This document shows, piece by piece, positions 11,317-25,046 of a stretch of 64,000 nt of DNA (its first letter is position 1; each line of letters opens with the position of its first letter). A model generated the notes under the pieces. That model was given only the letters and a program-made list of their open reading frames with translations, was not told where the DNA came from and searched no databases. Made by a program: the position numbers and the translations under genes. Source of the DNA: DT-68 sp965263245 (lineage in GTDB: Bacteria > Bacillota_I > Bacilli_A > Mycoplasmatales > Metamycoplasmataceae); assembly GCA_965263245.1 (NCBI GenBank), contig CBDHHR010000280.1, positions 1 through 64,000 on the forward strand, given 5' to 3'.

Positions 11317-13878
11317 GTGTACAAAGTCAGATCAAGGGAGTGTACAAAGACAGAACAAGGGAGTGTACAAAGACAGAACAAGGCAGTGTACAAAGACAGA
11401 TCAAGGGAGTGTACAAAGACAGATCAAGGGAGTGTACAAAGACAGAACAAGGGAGTGTACATAGACAGATCAAGGGAGTGTACAAAGACAGATCAAGGGA
11501 GTGAACAAAGACAGAACAAGGCAGTGTACAAAGACAGATCAAGGGAGTGTACAAAGACAGAACAAGACAGTGTACAAAGACAGATCAAGGGAGTGTACAA
11601 AGACAGAACAAGACAGTGTATGAAGACAGATCAAGGGAGTGTACAAAGACAGATCAATGGAGTGAACAAAGACAGAACAAGGCAGTGTACAAAGACAGAT
11701 CAAGGGAGTGTACATAGACAGATCAAGGGAGTGTACAAAGACAGAACAAGACAGTGTACATAGACAGATCAAGGGAGTGAACAAAGACAGAACAAGGCAG
11801 TGTACAAAGACAGATCAAGGGAGTGTACAAAGACAGATCAAGGGAGTGTACATAGACAGATCAAGGGAGTGTACAAAGACAGAACAAGACAGTGTACATA
11901 GACAGATCAAGGGAGTGAACAAAGACAGAACAAGGCAGTGTACAAAGACAGATCAAGGCAGTGTACAAAGACAGATCAAGGGAGTGTACATAGACAGATC
12001 AAGGGTGTGTACAAAGACAGAACAAGACAGTGTACATAGACAGATCAAGGGAGTGAACAAAGACAGAACAAGGCAGTGTACAAAGTCAGATCAAGGGAGT
12101 GTACAAAGACAGAACAAGGCAGTGTACAAAGACAGATCAAGGGAGTGTACAAAGACAGATCAAGGGAGTGTACAAAGACAGAACAAGGGAGTGTACATAG
12201 ACAGATCAAGGGAGTGTACAAAGACAGATCAAGGGAGTGAACAAAGACAGAACAAGGCAGTGTACAAAGACAGATCAAGGGAGTGAACAGAGACAGAACA
12301 AGGCAGTGTACAAAGACAGATCAAGGGAGTGTACATAGACAGAACAAGGCAGTGTACAAAGACAGATCAAGGGAGTGTACGAAGACAGAACAAGGGAGTG
12401 TACATAGGCAGAACAAGGGAGTGTACAAAGACAGAACAAGACAGTGTATGAAGACAGAACAAGGGAGTGTACAAAGACAGAACAAGGGAGTGTACAAAGT
12501 TAGAACAAGGGAGTGTACATAGACAGAACAAGGGAGTGTACAAAGACAGAACAAGACAGTGTATGAAGACAGAACAAGGGAGTGTACATAGACAGAACAA
12601 GGGAGTGTACATAGACAGAACAAGGGAGTGTACAAAGACAGAACAAGACAGTGTATGAAGACAGAACAAGGGAGTGTACAAAGACAGAACAAGGGAGTGT
12701 ACATAGACAGAACAAGGGAGTGTACAAAGACAGAACAAGACAGTGTACAAAGTTAGAACAAGGGAGTGTGCAAAGGCAGAACAAGGGAGAGTGTATGAAG
12801 ACAGAACAAGGCAGTGTACGTAGACAGAACAAGGGAGTGTACAAAGACAGAACAAGACAGTGTATGAAGACAGAACAAGGGAGTGTACGAATACAGAACA
12901 AGGGAGTGTACAACAGACAGAACAAGACAGTGTATGAAGACAGAACAAGGGAGTGTACGAATACAGAACAAGGGAGTGTACAAAGACAGAACAAGACAGT
13001 GTATGAAGACAGAACAAGGGAGTGTACAAAGTTAGAACAAGGGAGTGTGCAAAGGCAGAACAAGGGAGAGTGTATGAAGACAGAACAAGGCAGTGTACGT
13101 AGACAGAACAAGGGAGTGTACAAAGACAGAACAAGACAGTGTACAAAGACAGAACAAGACAGTGTATGAAGACAGAACAAGGGAGTGTACAAAGACAGAT
13201 CAAGGGAGTGTACATAGACAGAACAAGGGAGTGTACAAAGACAGAACAAGACAGTGTATGAAGACAGAACAAGGGAGTGTACAAAGACAGAACAAGGGAG
13301 TGTACAAAGTTAGAACAAGGGAGTGTGCAAAGGCAGAACAAGGGAGAGTGTATGAAGACAGAACAAGGCAGTGTACGTAAACAGAACAAGGGAGTGTACA
13401 AAGACAGAACAAGACAGTGTACAAAGACAGAACAAGACAGTGTATGAAGACAGAACAAGGGAGTGTACAAAAGACAGAACAAGACAGTGTACGAATACAG
13501 AACAAGGCAGTGTATGAATACAGAACAAGGGAGTGTACAAAGACAGAACAAGGGAGTGTACAAAAGACAGAACAAGACAGTGTACGAAGACAGATCAAGG
13601 GAGTGTACGAAGACAGATCAAGGGAGTGTACAAAGACAGAACAAGGGAGTGTACATAGACAGAACAAGGGAGTGTACAAAGACAGAACAAGACAGTGTAT
13701 GAAGACAGAACAAGGGAGTGTACAAAGACAGAACAAGGGAGTGTACATAGACAGAACAAGGGAGTGTACAAAGACAGAACAAGACAGTGTATGAAGACAG
13801 AACAAGGGAGTGTACAAAGACAGAACAAGGGAGTGTACATAGAGAGAACAAGGGAGTGTACAAAGACAGAACAAGACA
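11317..13878 (+). repeat. Alpha block, copy 1
   Basis: It opens with the AAGTCAG landmark monomer and a run of GATC monomers containing 138-bp hexamers. At 12,283 it passes the unique GTGAACAGAG monomer, and from about 12,370 it becomes GAAC-type with AAGTTAG, GTGCAAAGGCAG and ACGTAG monomers. The second AAGTCAG landmark (about 12,085) is followed by one monomer fewer than in the partial copy 0. Relative to copy 0 it carries 326 extra bp between 12,283 and 13,879, including an ACGTAAACAG monomer near 13,377. Confidence 0.78.
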
Positions 13879-15539
13879 GTGTATGAAGACAGAACAAGGG
13901 AGTGTACAAAGTTAGAACAAGGGAGTGTGCAAAGGCAGAACAAGGGAGAGTGTATGAAGACAGAACAAGGCAGTGTACGTAGACAGAACAAGGGAGTGTA
14001 CAAAGACAGAACAAGACAGTGTACAAAGACAGAACAAGGGAGTGTACAAAGACAGAACAAGACAGTGTACAAAGACAGAACAAGGGAGTGTACAAAAGAC
14101 AGAACAAGACAGTGTACGAAGACAGATCAAGGGAGTGTACAAAGACAGAACAAGGGAGTGTACAAAGACAGATCAAGGGAGTGTACAAAGACAGAACAAG
14201 GGAGTGTACAAAGACAGATCAAGGGAGTGTACAAAGACAGATCAAGGGAGTGTACAAAGACAGAACAAGGGAGTGTACAAAGACAGATCAAGGGAGTGTA
14301 CAAAGACAGATCAAGGGAGTGTACAAAGACAGAACAAGGGAGTGTACAAAGACATAACAAGACAGTGTACAAAGACAGATCAAGGGAGTGTACAAAGACA
14401 GATCAAGGGAGTGTACAAAGACAGAACAAGGGAGTGTACAAAGACAGAACAAGACAGTGTACAAAGACAGATCAAGGGAGTGTACAAAGACAGATCAAGG
14501 GAGTGTACAAAGACAGAACAAGGGAGTGTACATAGACAGATCAAGGGAGTGTACATAGACAGAACAAGGGAGTGTACAAAGACAGAACAAGACAGTGTAC
14601 AAAGACAGATCAAGGGAGTGTACAAAGACAGATCAAGGGAGTGTACAAAGACAGAACAAGGCAGTGTACAAAGACAGATCAAGGGAGTGAACAAAGACAG
14701 AACAAGGCAGTGTACAAAGACAGATCAAGGGAGTGAACAAAGACAGAACAAGGCAGTGTACAAAGACAGATCAAGGGAGTGTACAAAGACAGATCAAGGG
14801 AGTGTACAAAGACAGATCAAGGGAGTGTACAAAGACAGAACAAGGCAGTGTACGAAGACAGATCAAGGGAGTGTACAAAGACAGATCAAGGGAGTGTACA
14901 TAGACAGATCAAGGGAGTGTACAAAGACAGAACAAGACAGTGTACAAAGACAGATCAAGGGAGTGTACAAAGACAGATCAAGGGAGTGTACAAAGACAGA
15001 ACAAGGCAGTGTACAAAGACAGATCAAGGGAGTGTACAAAGACAGATCAAGGGAGTGTACAAAGACAGAACAAGGGAGTGTACAAAGACAGAACAAGACA
15101 GTGTACAAAGACAGATCAAGGGAGTGTACAAAGACAGATCAAGGGAGTGTACAAAGACAGATCAAGGGAGTGTACAAAGACAGAACAAGGGAGTGTACAT
15201 AGAAATATCAAGGGAGTGTACAAAGACAGATCAATGGAGTGAACAAAGACAGAACAAGGCAGTGTACAAAGACAGATCAAGGGAGTGTACATAGACAGAT
15301 CAAGGGAGTGTACAAAGACAGATCAAGGGAGTGTACAAAGACAGAACAAGACAGTGTACATAGACAGATCAAGGGAGTGAACAAAGACAGAACAAGGCAG
15401 TGTACAAAGACAGAGATCAAGGCAGTGTACAAAGACAGATCAAGGGAGTGTACATAGACAGATCAAGGGTGTGTACAAAGACAGAACAAGACAGTGTACA
15501 CAGACATATCAAGGGAGTGAACAAAGACAGAACAAGGCA
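13879..15539 (+). repeat. Delta block, copy 1
   Basis: It begins at an ATGAAG-AAGTTAG-GTGCAAAGGCAG monomer series shared exactly by all five copies. After about 14,110 it turns to GATC-type with few ACATAG monomers. It has an ACATAACAAG variant near 14,354 and an ACATAGAAATATC monomer near 15,200. It is 92 bp (four monomers) longer than delta of copy 0, a length difference in register. Near its end a 2-bp insertion makes CAGAGATC at about 15,412. Confidence 0.78.
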
Positions 15540-18500
15540 GTGTACAAAGTCAGATCAAGGGAGTGTACAAAGACAGAACAAGGGAGTGTACAAAGACAGA
15601 ACAAGGCAGTGTACAAAGACAGATCAAGGGAGTGTACAAAGACAGATCAAGGGAGTGTACAAAGACAGAACAAGGGAGTGTACATAGACAGATCAAGGGA
15701 GTGTACAAAGACAGATCAAGGGAGTGAACAAAGACAGAACAAGGCAGTGTACAAAGACAGATCAAGGGAGTGTACAAAGACAGAACAAGACAGTGTACAA
15801 AGACAGATCAAGGGAGTGTACAAAGACAGAACAAGACAGTGTATGAAGACAGATCAAGGGAGTGTACAAAGACAGATCAATGGAGTGAACAAAGACAGAA
15901 CAAGGCAGTGTACAAAGACAGATCAAGGGAGTGTACATAGACAGATCAAGGGAGTGTACAAAGACAGAACAAGACAGTGTACATAGACAGATCAAGGGAG
16001 TGAACAAAGACAGAACAAGGCAGTGTACAAAGACAGATCAAGGGAGTGTACAAAGACAGATCAAGGGAGTGTACATAGACAGATCAAGGGAGTGTACAAA
16101 GACAGAACAAGACAGTGTACATAGACAGATCAAGGGAGTGAACAAAGACAGAACAAGGCAGTGTACAAAGACAGATCAAGGCAGTGTACAAAGACAGATC
16201 AAGGGAGTGTACATAGACAGATCAAGGGTGTGTACAAAGACAGAACAAGACAGTGTACATAGACAGATCAAGGGAGTGAACAAAGACAGAACAAGGCAGT
16301 GTACAAAGTCAGATCAAGGGAGTGTACAAAGACAGAACAAGGGAGTGTACAAAGACAGAACAAGGCAGTGTACAAAGACAGATCAAGGGAGTGTACAAAG
16401 ACAGATCAAGGGAGTGTACAAAGACAGAACAAGGGAGTGTACATAGACAGATCAAGGGAGTGTACAAAGACAGATCAAGGGAGTGAACAAAGACAGAACA
16501 AGGCAGTGTACAAAGACAGATCAAGGGAGTGAACAGAGACAGAACAAGGCAGTGTACAAAGACAGATCAAGGGAGTGTACATAGACAGAACAAGGCAGTG
16601 TACAAAGACAGATCAAGGGAGTGTACGAAGACAGAACAAGGGAGTGTACATAGGCAGAACAAGGGAGTGTACAAAGACAGAACAAGACAGTGTATGAAGA
16701 CAGAACAAGGGAGTGTACAAAGACAGAACAAGGGAGTGTACAAAGTTAGAACAAGGGAGTGTACATAGACAGAACAAGGGAGTGTACAAAGACAGAACAA
16801 GACAGTGTATGAAGACAGAACAAGGGAGTGTACATAGACAGAACAAGGGAGTGTACATAGACAGAACAAGGGAGTGTACAAAGACAGAACAAGACAGTGT
16901 ATGAAGACAGAACAAGGGAGTGTACATAGACAGAACAAGGGAGTGTACATAGACAGAACAAGGGAGTGTACAAAGACAGAACAAGACAGTGTACAAAGTT
17001 AGAACAAGGGAGTGTGCAAAGGCAGAACAAGGGAGAGTGTATGAAGACAGAACAAGGCAGTGTACGTAGACAGAACAAGGGAGTGTACAAAGACAGAACA
17101 AGACAGTGTATGAAGACAGAACAAGGGAGTGTACGAATACAGAACAAGGGAGTGTACAACAGACAGAACAAGACAGTGTATGAAGACAGAACAAGGGAGT
17201 GTACGAATACAGAACAAGGGAGTGTACAAAGACAGAACAAGGCAGTGTATGAATACAGAACAAGGGAGTGTACGAAGACAGAACAAGACAGTGTATGAAT
17301 ACAGAACAAGGGAGTGTATGAATACAGAACAAGGGAGTGTACAAAGACAGAACAAGGCAGTGTATGAATACAGAACAAGGGAGTGTACAAAGACAGAACA
17401 AGGCAGTGTATGAATACAGAACAAGGGAGTGTACAAAGACAGATCAAGGCAGTGTATGAATACAGAACAAGGGAGTGTACAAAGACAGAACAAGGGAGTG
17501 TACAAAGACAGAACAAGGCAGTGTACAAAAGACAGAACAAGACAGTGTACGAAGACAAAACAAGGCAGTGTCCGAATACAGAACAAGGGAGTGTACAAAG
17601 ACAGATCAAGGGAGTGTACAAAGACAGAACAAGGGAGTGTACAAAGACAGAACAAGACAGTGTACAAAGACAGATCAAGGGAGTGTACAAAGACAGATCA
17701 AGGGAGTGTACAAAGACAGAACAAGGGAGTGTACATAGAAATATCAAGGGAGTGTACAAAGACAGATCAAGGGAGTGAACAAAGACAGAACAAGGCAGTG
17801 TACAAAGACAGATCAAGGGAGTGTACATAGACAGATCAAGGGAGTGTACAAAGACAGATCAAGGGAGTGTACAAAGACAGATCAAGGGAGTGTACAAAGA
17901 CAGAACAAGGGAGTGTACAAAGACAGAACAAGGCAGTGTACAAAGACAGATCAAGGGAGTGTACAAAGACAGATCAAGGGACAGTGTACATAGACAGATC
18001 AAGGGAGTGAACAAAGACAGAACAAGGCAGTGTACAAAGACAGATCAAGGCAGTGTACAAAGACAGATCAAGGGATTGTACATAGACAGATCAAGGGTGT
18101 GTACAAAGACAGAACAAGACAGTGTACATAGACAGATCAAGGGAGTGAACAAAGACAGAACAAGGCAGTGTACAAAGTCAGATCAAGGGAGTGTACAAAG
18201 ACAGAACAAGGGAGTGTACAACGACAGAACAAGGCAGTGTACAAAGACAGATCAAGGGAGTGTACAAAGACAGATCAAGGGAGTGTACAAAGACAGAACA
18301 AGGGAGTGTACATAGATAGATCAAGGGAGTGTACAAAGACAGATCAAGGGAGTGAACAGAACAAGGGAGTGTACAAAGACAGAACAAGGGAGTGTACAAA
18401 GACAGATCAAGGGAGTGTACAAAGACAGAACAAGACAGTGTACAAAGACAGATCAAGGGAGTGTACAAAGACAGAACAAGACAGTGTATCAAGACAGATC

Positions 18501-18575
18501 AAGGGAGTGTACAAAGACAGATCAAGGGAGTGAACAAAGACAGAACAAGGCAGTGTACAAAGACAGATCAAGGGA
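15540..18575 (+). repeat. Beta block, copy 1
   Basis: Its first 1.5 kb repeat the layout of alpha: an AAGTCAG landmark at 15,540 and again at 16,299, GTGAACAGAG at 16,529, then a GAAC-type stretch with AAGTTAG. It then has a cluster of ATGAATAC monomers (about 17,230-17,465), a TGTCCGAATAC variant near 17,571, and a third AAGTCAG landmark at 18,168. Register breaks lie near 17,975 and 18,355. Relative to copy 0 they correspond to losses of 44 and 213 bp. Confidence 0.78.
17971..18360 (+). other. Two register breaks in beta of copy 1
   Basis: AAGGGACAGTG near 17,979 corresponds to loss of 44 bp relative to copy 0. GTGAACAGAACAAGGG near 18,353 corresponds to a net loss of 213 bp. The sequence between them is in normal order. 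Confidence 0.72.
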
Positions 18576-21500
18576 GTGAACAAAGACAGAACAAGGCAGT
18601 GTACAAAGACAGATCAAGGGAGTGTACATAGACAGAACAAGGCAGTGTACAAAGACAGATCAAGGGAGTGTACGAAGACAGAACAAGGGAGTGTACATAG
18701 GCAGAACAAGGGAGTGTACAAAGACAGAACAAGACAGTGTATGAAGACAGAACAAGGGAGTGTACAAAGACAGAACAAGGGAGTGTACACAGTTAGAACA
18801 AGGGAGTGTACATAGACAGAACAAGGGAGTGTACAAAGACAGAACAAGACAGTGTATGAAGACAGAACAAGGGAGTGTACATAGACAGAACAAGGGAGTG
18901 TACATAGAAAGAACAAGGGAGTGTACAAAGACAGAACAAGACAGTGTATGAAGACAGAACAAGGGAGTGTACAAAGACAGAACAAGGGAGTGTACATAGA
19001 CAGAACAAGGGAGTGTACAAAGACAGAACAAGACAGTGTACAAAGTTAGAACAAGGGAGTGTGCAAAGGCAGAACAAGAGTGTATGAAGACAGAACAAGG
19101 CAGTGTACGTAGACAGAACAAGGGAGTGTACAAAGACAGAACAAGACAGTGTATGAAGACAGAACAAGGGAGTGTACGAATACAGAACAAGGCAGTGTAC
19201 AAAGTCAGATCAAGGGAGTGTACAAAGACAGAACAAGGGAGTGTACAAAGACAGAACAAGGCAGTGTACAAAGACAGATCAAGGGAGTGTACAAAGACAG
19301 ATCAAGGGAGTGTACAAAGACAGAACAAGGGAGTGTACATAGACAGATCAAGGGAGTGTACAAAGACAGATCAAGGGAGTGAACAAAGACAGAACAAGGC
19401 AGTGTACAAAGACAGATCAAGGGAGTGTACAAAGACAGAACAAGACAGTGTACAAAGACAGATCAAGGGAGTGTACAAAGACAGAACAAGACAGTGTATG
19501 AAGACAGATCAAGGGAGTGTACAAAGACAGATCAAGGGAGTGAACAAAGACAGAACAAGGCAGTGTACAAAGACAGATCAAGGGAGTGTACATAGACAGA
19601 TCAAGGGAGTGTACAAAGACAGAACAAGACAGTGTACATAGACAGATCAAGGGAGTGAACAAAGACAGAACAAGGCAGTGTACAAAGACAGATCAAGGGA
19701 GTGTACAAAGACAGATCAAGGGAGTGTACATAGACAGATCAAGGGAGTGTACAAAGACAGAACAAGACAGTGTACATAGACAGATCAAGGGAGTGAACAA
19801 AGACAGAACAAGGCAGTGTACAAAGACAGATCAAGGCAGTGTACAAAGACAGATCAAGGGAGTGTACATAGACAGATCAAGGGTGTGTACAAAGACAGAA
19901 CAAGACAGTGTACATAGACAGATCAAGGGAGTGAACAAAGACAGAACAAGGCAGTGTACAAAGTCAGATCAAGGGAGTGTACAAAGACAGAACAAGGGAG
20001 TGTACAAAGACAGAACAAGGCAGTGTACAAAGACAGATCAAGGGAGTGTACAAAGACAGATCAAGGGAGTGTACAAAGACAGAACAAGGGAGTGTACATA
20101 GACAGATCAAGGGAGTGTACAAAGACAGATCAAGGGAGTGAACAAAGACAGAACAAGGCAGTGTACAAAGACAGATCAAGGGAGTGAACAGAGACAGAAC
20201 AAGGCAGTGTACAAAGACAGATCAAGGGAGTGTACATAGACAGAACAAGGCAGTGTACAAAGACAGATCAAGGGAGTGTACGAAGACAGAACAAGGGAGT
20301 GTACATAGGCAGAACAAGGGAGTGTACAAAGACAGAACAAGACAGTGTATGAAGACAGAACAAGGGAGTGTACAAAGACAGAACAAGGGAGTGTACAAAG
20401 ACAGAACAAGGGAGTGTACAAAGTTAGAACAAGGGAGTGTACAAAGACAGAACAAGGGAGTGTATGAAGACAGAACAAGACAGTGTATGAAGACAGAACA
20501 AGGGAGTGTACATAGACAGAACAAGGGAGTGTACATAGACAGAACAAGGGAGTGTACAAAGACAGAACAAGACAGTGTATGAAGACAGAACAAGGGAGTG
20601 TACAAAGACAGAACAAGGGAGTGTACATAGACAGAACAAGGGAGTGTACAAAGACAGAACAAGACAGTGTACAAAGTTAGAACAAGGGAGTGTGCAAAGG
20701 CAGAACAAGGGAGAGTGTATGAAGACAGAACAAGGCAGTGTACGTAGACAGAACAAGGGAGTGTACAAAGACAGAACAAGACAGTGTATGAAGACAGAAC
20801 AAGGGAGTGTACGAATACAGAACAAGGGAGTGTACAACAGACAGAACAAGACAGTGTATGAAGACAGAACAAGGGAGTGTACGAATACAGAACAAGGGAG
20901 TGTACAAAGACAGAACAAGGCAGTGTATGAATACAGAACAAGGGAGTGTACGAAGACAGAACAAGACAGTGTATGAATACAGAACAAGGGAGTGTATGAA
21001 TACAGAACAAGGGAGTGTACAAAGACAGAACAAGGCAGTGTATGAATACAGAACAAGGGAGTGTACAAAGACAGAACAAGGCAGTGTATGAATACAGAAC
21101 AAGGGAGTGTACAAAGACAGATCAAGGCAGTGTATGAATACAGAACAAGGGAGTGTACAAAGACAGAACAAGGGAGTGTACAAAGACAGAACAAGGCAGT
21201 GTACAAAAGACAGAACAAGACAGTGTACGAAGACAAAACAAGGCAGTGTACGAATACAGAACAAGGGAGTGTACAAAGACAGATCAAGGGAGTGTACAAA
21301 GACAGAACAAGGGAGTGTACAAAGACAGAACAAGACAGTGTACAAAGACAGATCAAGGGAGTGTACAAAGACAGATCAAGGGAGTGTACAAAGACAGAAC
21401 AAGGGAGTGTACATAGAAATATCAAGGGAGTGTACAAAGACAGATCAAGGGAGTGAACAAAGACAGAACAAGGCAGTGTACAAAGACAGATCAAGGGAGT

Positions 21501-21889
21501 GTACATAGACAGATCAAGGGAGTGTACAAAGACAGATCAAGGGAGTGTACAAAGACAGAACAAGGGAGTGTACAAAGACAGAACAAGGCAGTGTACAAAG
21601 ACAGATCAAGGGAGTGTACAAAGACAGATCAAGGGAGTGTACATAGACAGATCAAGGGAGTGTACAAAGACAGAACAAGACAGTGTACATAGACAGATCA
21701 AGGGAGTGAACAAAGACAGAACAAGGCAGTGTACAAAGACAGATCAAGGCAGTGTACAAAGACAGATCAAGGGAGTGTACAAAGACAGAACAAGACAGTG
21801 TATGAAGACAGATCAAGGGAGTGTACAAAGACAGATCAAGGGAGTGAACAAAGACAGAACAAGGCAGTGTACAAAGACAGATCAAGGGA
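18576..21889 (+). repeat. Beta-prime block, copy 1 (3,314 bp)
   Basis: It starts with the same landmark run that opens gamma and ends where that run recurs at 21,890. Its first 0.6 kb copy gamma (ACACAGTTAG near 18,787; the AACAAGAGTGTATG junction near 19,075). From about 19,194 it switches to an alpha/beta-like order (AAGTCAG at 19,194 and 19,954, GTGAACAGAG at 20,184). It then follows beta through an ATGAATAC cluster (about 20,930-21,140), and here the TGTCCGAATAC of beta is TGTACGAATAC. It looks like a mosaic of gamma and beta. Confidence 0.75.
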
Positions 21890-24390
21890 GTGAACAAAGA
21901 CAGAACAAGGCAGTGTACAAAGACAGATCAAGGGAGTGTACATAGACAGAACAAGGCAGTGTACAAAGACAGATCAAGGGAGTGTACGAAGACAGAACAA
22001 GGGAGTGTACATAGGCAGAACAAGGGAGTGTACAAAGACAGAACAAGACAGTGTATGAAGACAGAACAAGGGAGTGTACAAAGACAGAACAAGGGAGTGT
22101 ACACAGTTAGAACAAGGGAGTGTACATAGACAGAACAAGGGAGTGTACAAAGACAGAACAAGACAGTGTATGAAGACAGAACAAGGGAGTGTACATAGAC
22201 AGAACAAGGGAGTGTACATAGAAAGAACAAGGGAGTGTACAAAGACAGAACAAGACAGTGTATGAAGACAGAACAAGGGAGTGTACAAAGACAGAACAAG
22301 GGAGTGTACATAGACAGAACAAGGGAGTGTACAAAGACAGAACAAGACAGTGTACAAAGTTAGAACAAGGGAGTGTGCAAAGGCAGAACAAGAGTGTATG
22401 AAGACAGAACAAGGCAGTGTACGTAGACAGAACAAGGGAGTGTACAAAGACAGAACAAGACAGTGTATGAAGACAGAACAAGGGAGTGTACGAATACAGA
22501 ACAAGGGAGTGTACAAAAGACAGAACAAGACAGTGTATGAAGACAGAACAAGGGAGTGTACGAATACAGAACAAGGGAGTGTACAAAGACAGAACAAGGC
22601 AGTGTATGAATACAGAACAAGGGAGTGTATGAAGACAGAACAAGACAGTGTATGAATACAGAACAAGGGAGTGTATGAATACAGAACAAGGGAGTGTACA
22701 AAGACAGAACAAGGCAGTGTATGAATACAGAACAAGGGAGTGTACAAAGACAGAACAAGGCAGTGTATGAATACAGAACAAGGGAGTGTACAAAGACAGA
22801 TCAAGGCAGTGTATGAATACAGAACAAGGGAGTGTACAAAGGCAGAACAAGGGAGTGTACAAAGACAGAACAAGGCAGTGTACAAAAGACAGAACAAGAC
22901 AGTGTACGAAGACAAAACAAGGCAGTGTACGAATACAGAACAAGGGAGTGTACAAAGACAGATCAAGGGAGTGTACAAAGACAGAACAAGGGAGTGTACA
23001 AAGACAGAACAAGACAGTGTACAAAGACAGATCAAGGGAGTGTACAAAGACAGATCAAGGGAGTGTACAAAGACAGAACAAGGGAGTGTACAAAGACAGA
23101 ACAAGACAGTGTACAAAGACAGATCAAGGGAGTGTACAAAGACAGATCAAGGGAGTGTACAAAGACAGAACAAGGGAGTGTACATAGACAGATCAAGGGA
23201 GTGTACAAAGACAGATCAAGGGAGTGAACAAAGACAGAACAAGGCAGTGTACAAAGACAGATCAAGGGAGTGTACATAGACAGATCAAGGGAGTGTACAA
23301 AGACAGAACAAGACAGTGTACATAGACAGATCAAGGGAGTGAACAAAGACAGAACAAGGCAGTGTACAAAGACAGATCAAGGGAGTGTACAAAGACAGAT
23401 CAAGGGAGTGTACATAGACAGATCAAGGGAGTGTACACAGACAGAACAAGACAGTGTACATAGACAGATCAAGGGAGTGAACAAAGACAGAACAAGGCAG
23501 TGTACAAAGACAGATCAAGGCAATGTACAAAGACAGATCAAGGGAGTGTACATAGACAGATCAAGGGAGTGTACAAAGACAGAACAAGATAGTGTACATA
23601 GACAGATCAAGGGAGTGAACAAAGACAGAACAAGGCAGTGTACAAAGACAGATCAAGGGAGTGTACAAAGACAGATCAAGGGAGTGTACAAAGACAGAAC
23701 AAGGGAGTGTACAAAGACAGAACAAGGCAGTGTACAAAGACAGATCAAGGGAGTGTACAAAGACAGAACAAGGGAGTGTACATAGACAGATCAAGGGAGT
23801 GTACATAGACAGATCAAGGGAGTGTACATAGACAGATCAAGGGAGTGTACAAAGACAGAACAAGGGAGTGTACATAGACAGATCAAGGGAGTGTACAAAG
23901 ACAGATCAAGGGAGTGTACAAAGACAGATCAAGGGAGTGTACATAGACAGATCAAGGGAGTGTACAAAGACAGAACAAGGGAGTGTACATAGACAGAACA
24001 AGGGAGTGTACATAGACAGATCAAGGGAGTGTACATAGACAGATCAAGGGAGTGTACAAAGACAGAACAAGGGAGTGTACATAGACAGATCAAGGGAGTG
24101 TACAAAGACAGATCAAGGGAGTGAACAAAGACAGAACAAGGCAGTGTACAAAGACAGAACAAGACAGTGTATGAAGACAGATCAAGGGAGTGTACAAAGA
24201 CAGATCAAGGGAGTGTACAAAGACAGATCAAGACAGTGTACAAAGACAGAACAAGACAGTGTATGAAGACAGATCAAGGGAGTGTACAAAGACAGATCAA
24301 GGGAGTGAACAAAGACAGAACAAGGCAGTGTACAAAGACAGATCAAGGGAGTGTACAAAGACAGATCAAGGGAGTGTACAAAGACAGAAC

Positions 24391-24675
24391 AAGAGTGGTA
24401 TACAAGACAGATCAAGGGAGTGTACATGTACAAAGACAGAACAAGGGAGTGTACATAGACAGATCAAGGGAGTGTACAAAGACAGAACAAGGGAGTGTAC
24501 AAAGACAGATCAAGGGAGTGTACAAAGACAGAACAAGACAGTGGATCAAGGGAGTGTACAAAGACAGAACAAGGGAGTGTACAAAGAAGACAGAACAAAG
24601 ACAGTCAAGGGATGTACAAAGACAGATCAAGGGAGTGTACAAAGACAGAACAAGGGAGTGTACAAAGACAAGGGA
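24391..24675 (+). other. Scrambled-register patch, gamma of copy 2
   Basis: Five breaks of the 23-bp register lie within 285 bp: AAGAGTGGTATACAAGAC, GTACATGTACAAAG, GACAGTGGATCAAG, AAAGAAGACAG followed by AGTCAAGGGATG, and AAAGACAAGGGAG. Neighbouring monomers are intact. The equivalent positions in copies 1 and 3 are clean, and copy 4 is broken nearby (53,124-53,212). Confidence 0.8.
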
Positions 24676-24966
24676 GTGTACATAGACAGATCAAGGGAGT
24701 GTACAAAGACAGAACAAGGGAGTGTACATAGACAGATCAAGGGAGTGTACAAAGACAGATCAAGGGAGTGTACAAAGACAGATCAAGGGAGTGTACATAG
24801 ACAGATCAAGGGAGTGTACAAAGACAGAACAAGGGAGTGTACATAGACAGAACAAGGGAGTGTACATAGACAGATCAAGGGAGTGTACATAGACAGATCA
24901 AGGGAGTGTACAAAGACAGAACAAGGGAGTGTACATAGACAGATCAAGGGAGTGTACAAAGACAGA

Positions 24967-25046
24967 TCAAGACAGAACAAGGAGTGTACAAAGACAGAAC
25001 AAGACAGTGTATGAAGACAGACAAGAGTGTACAAAGGAGTGTACAA
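24967..25046 (+). other. Scrambled-register patch, gamma of copy 2
   Basis: ATCAAGACAGAACAAGGAG is followed within 60 bp by AGACAAGAGTG and ACAAAGGAGTG. The patch shows several small deletions and fusions of parts of monomers. Another short break, CAGACAGACAGAGAC, lies at 25,480-25,500. Confidence 0.78.

Larger units (their letters stand above)
7407..21889 (+). repeat. Higher-order repeat copy 1 (14,483 bp)
   Basis: The start is a landmark run: a GTGAAC monomer, then GGC, GATC and ACATAG monomers, then ACGAAG and an ACATAGGCAG monomer. The same run recurs at 21,890, 36,220 and 50,696. Block order is gamma 7,407, alpha 11,317, delta 13,879, beta 15,540 and beta-prime 18,576. The landmark itself is repeated at 18,576, so beta-prime is bounded by two copies of it. 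Apart from two register breaks in beta (near 17,975 and 18,355), the copy is clean. It resembles copy 3 most closely, through the 874-bp duplication in gamma and the presence of beta-prime. Confidence 0.85.
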
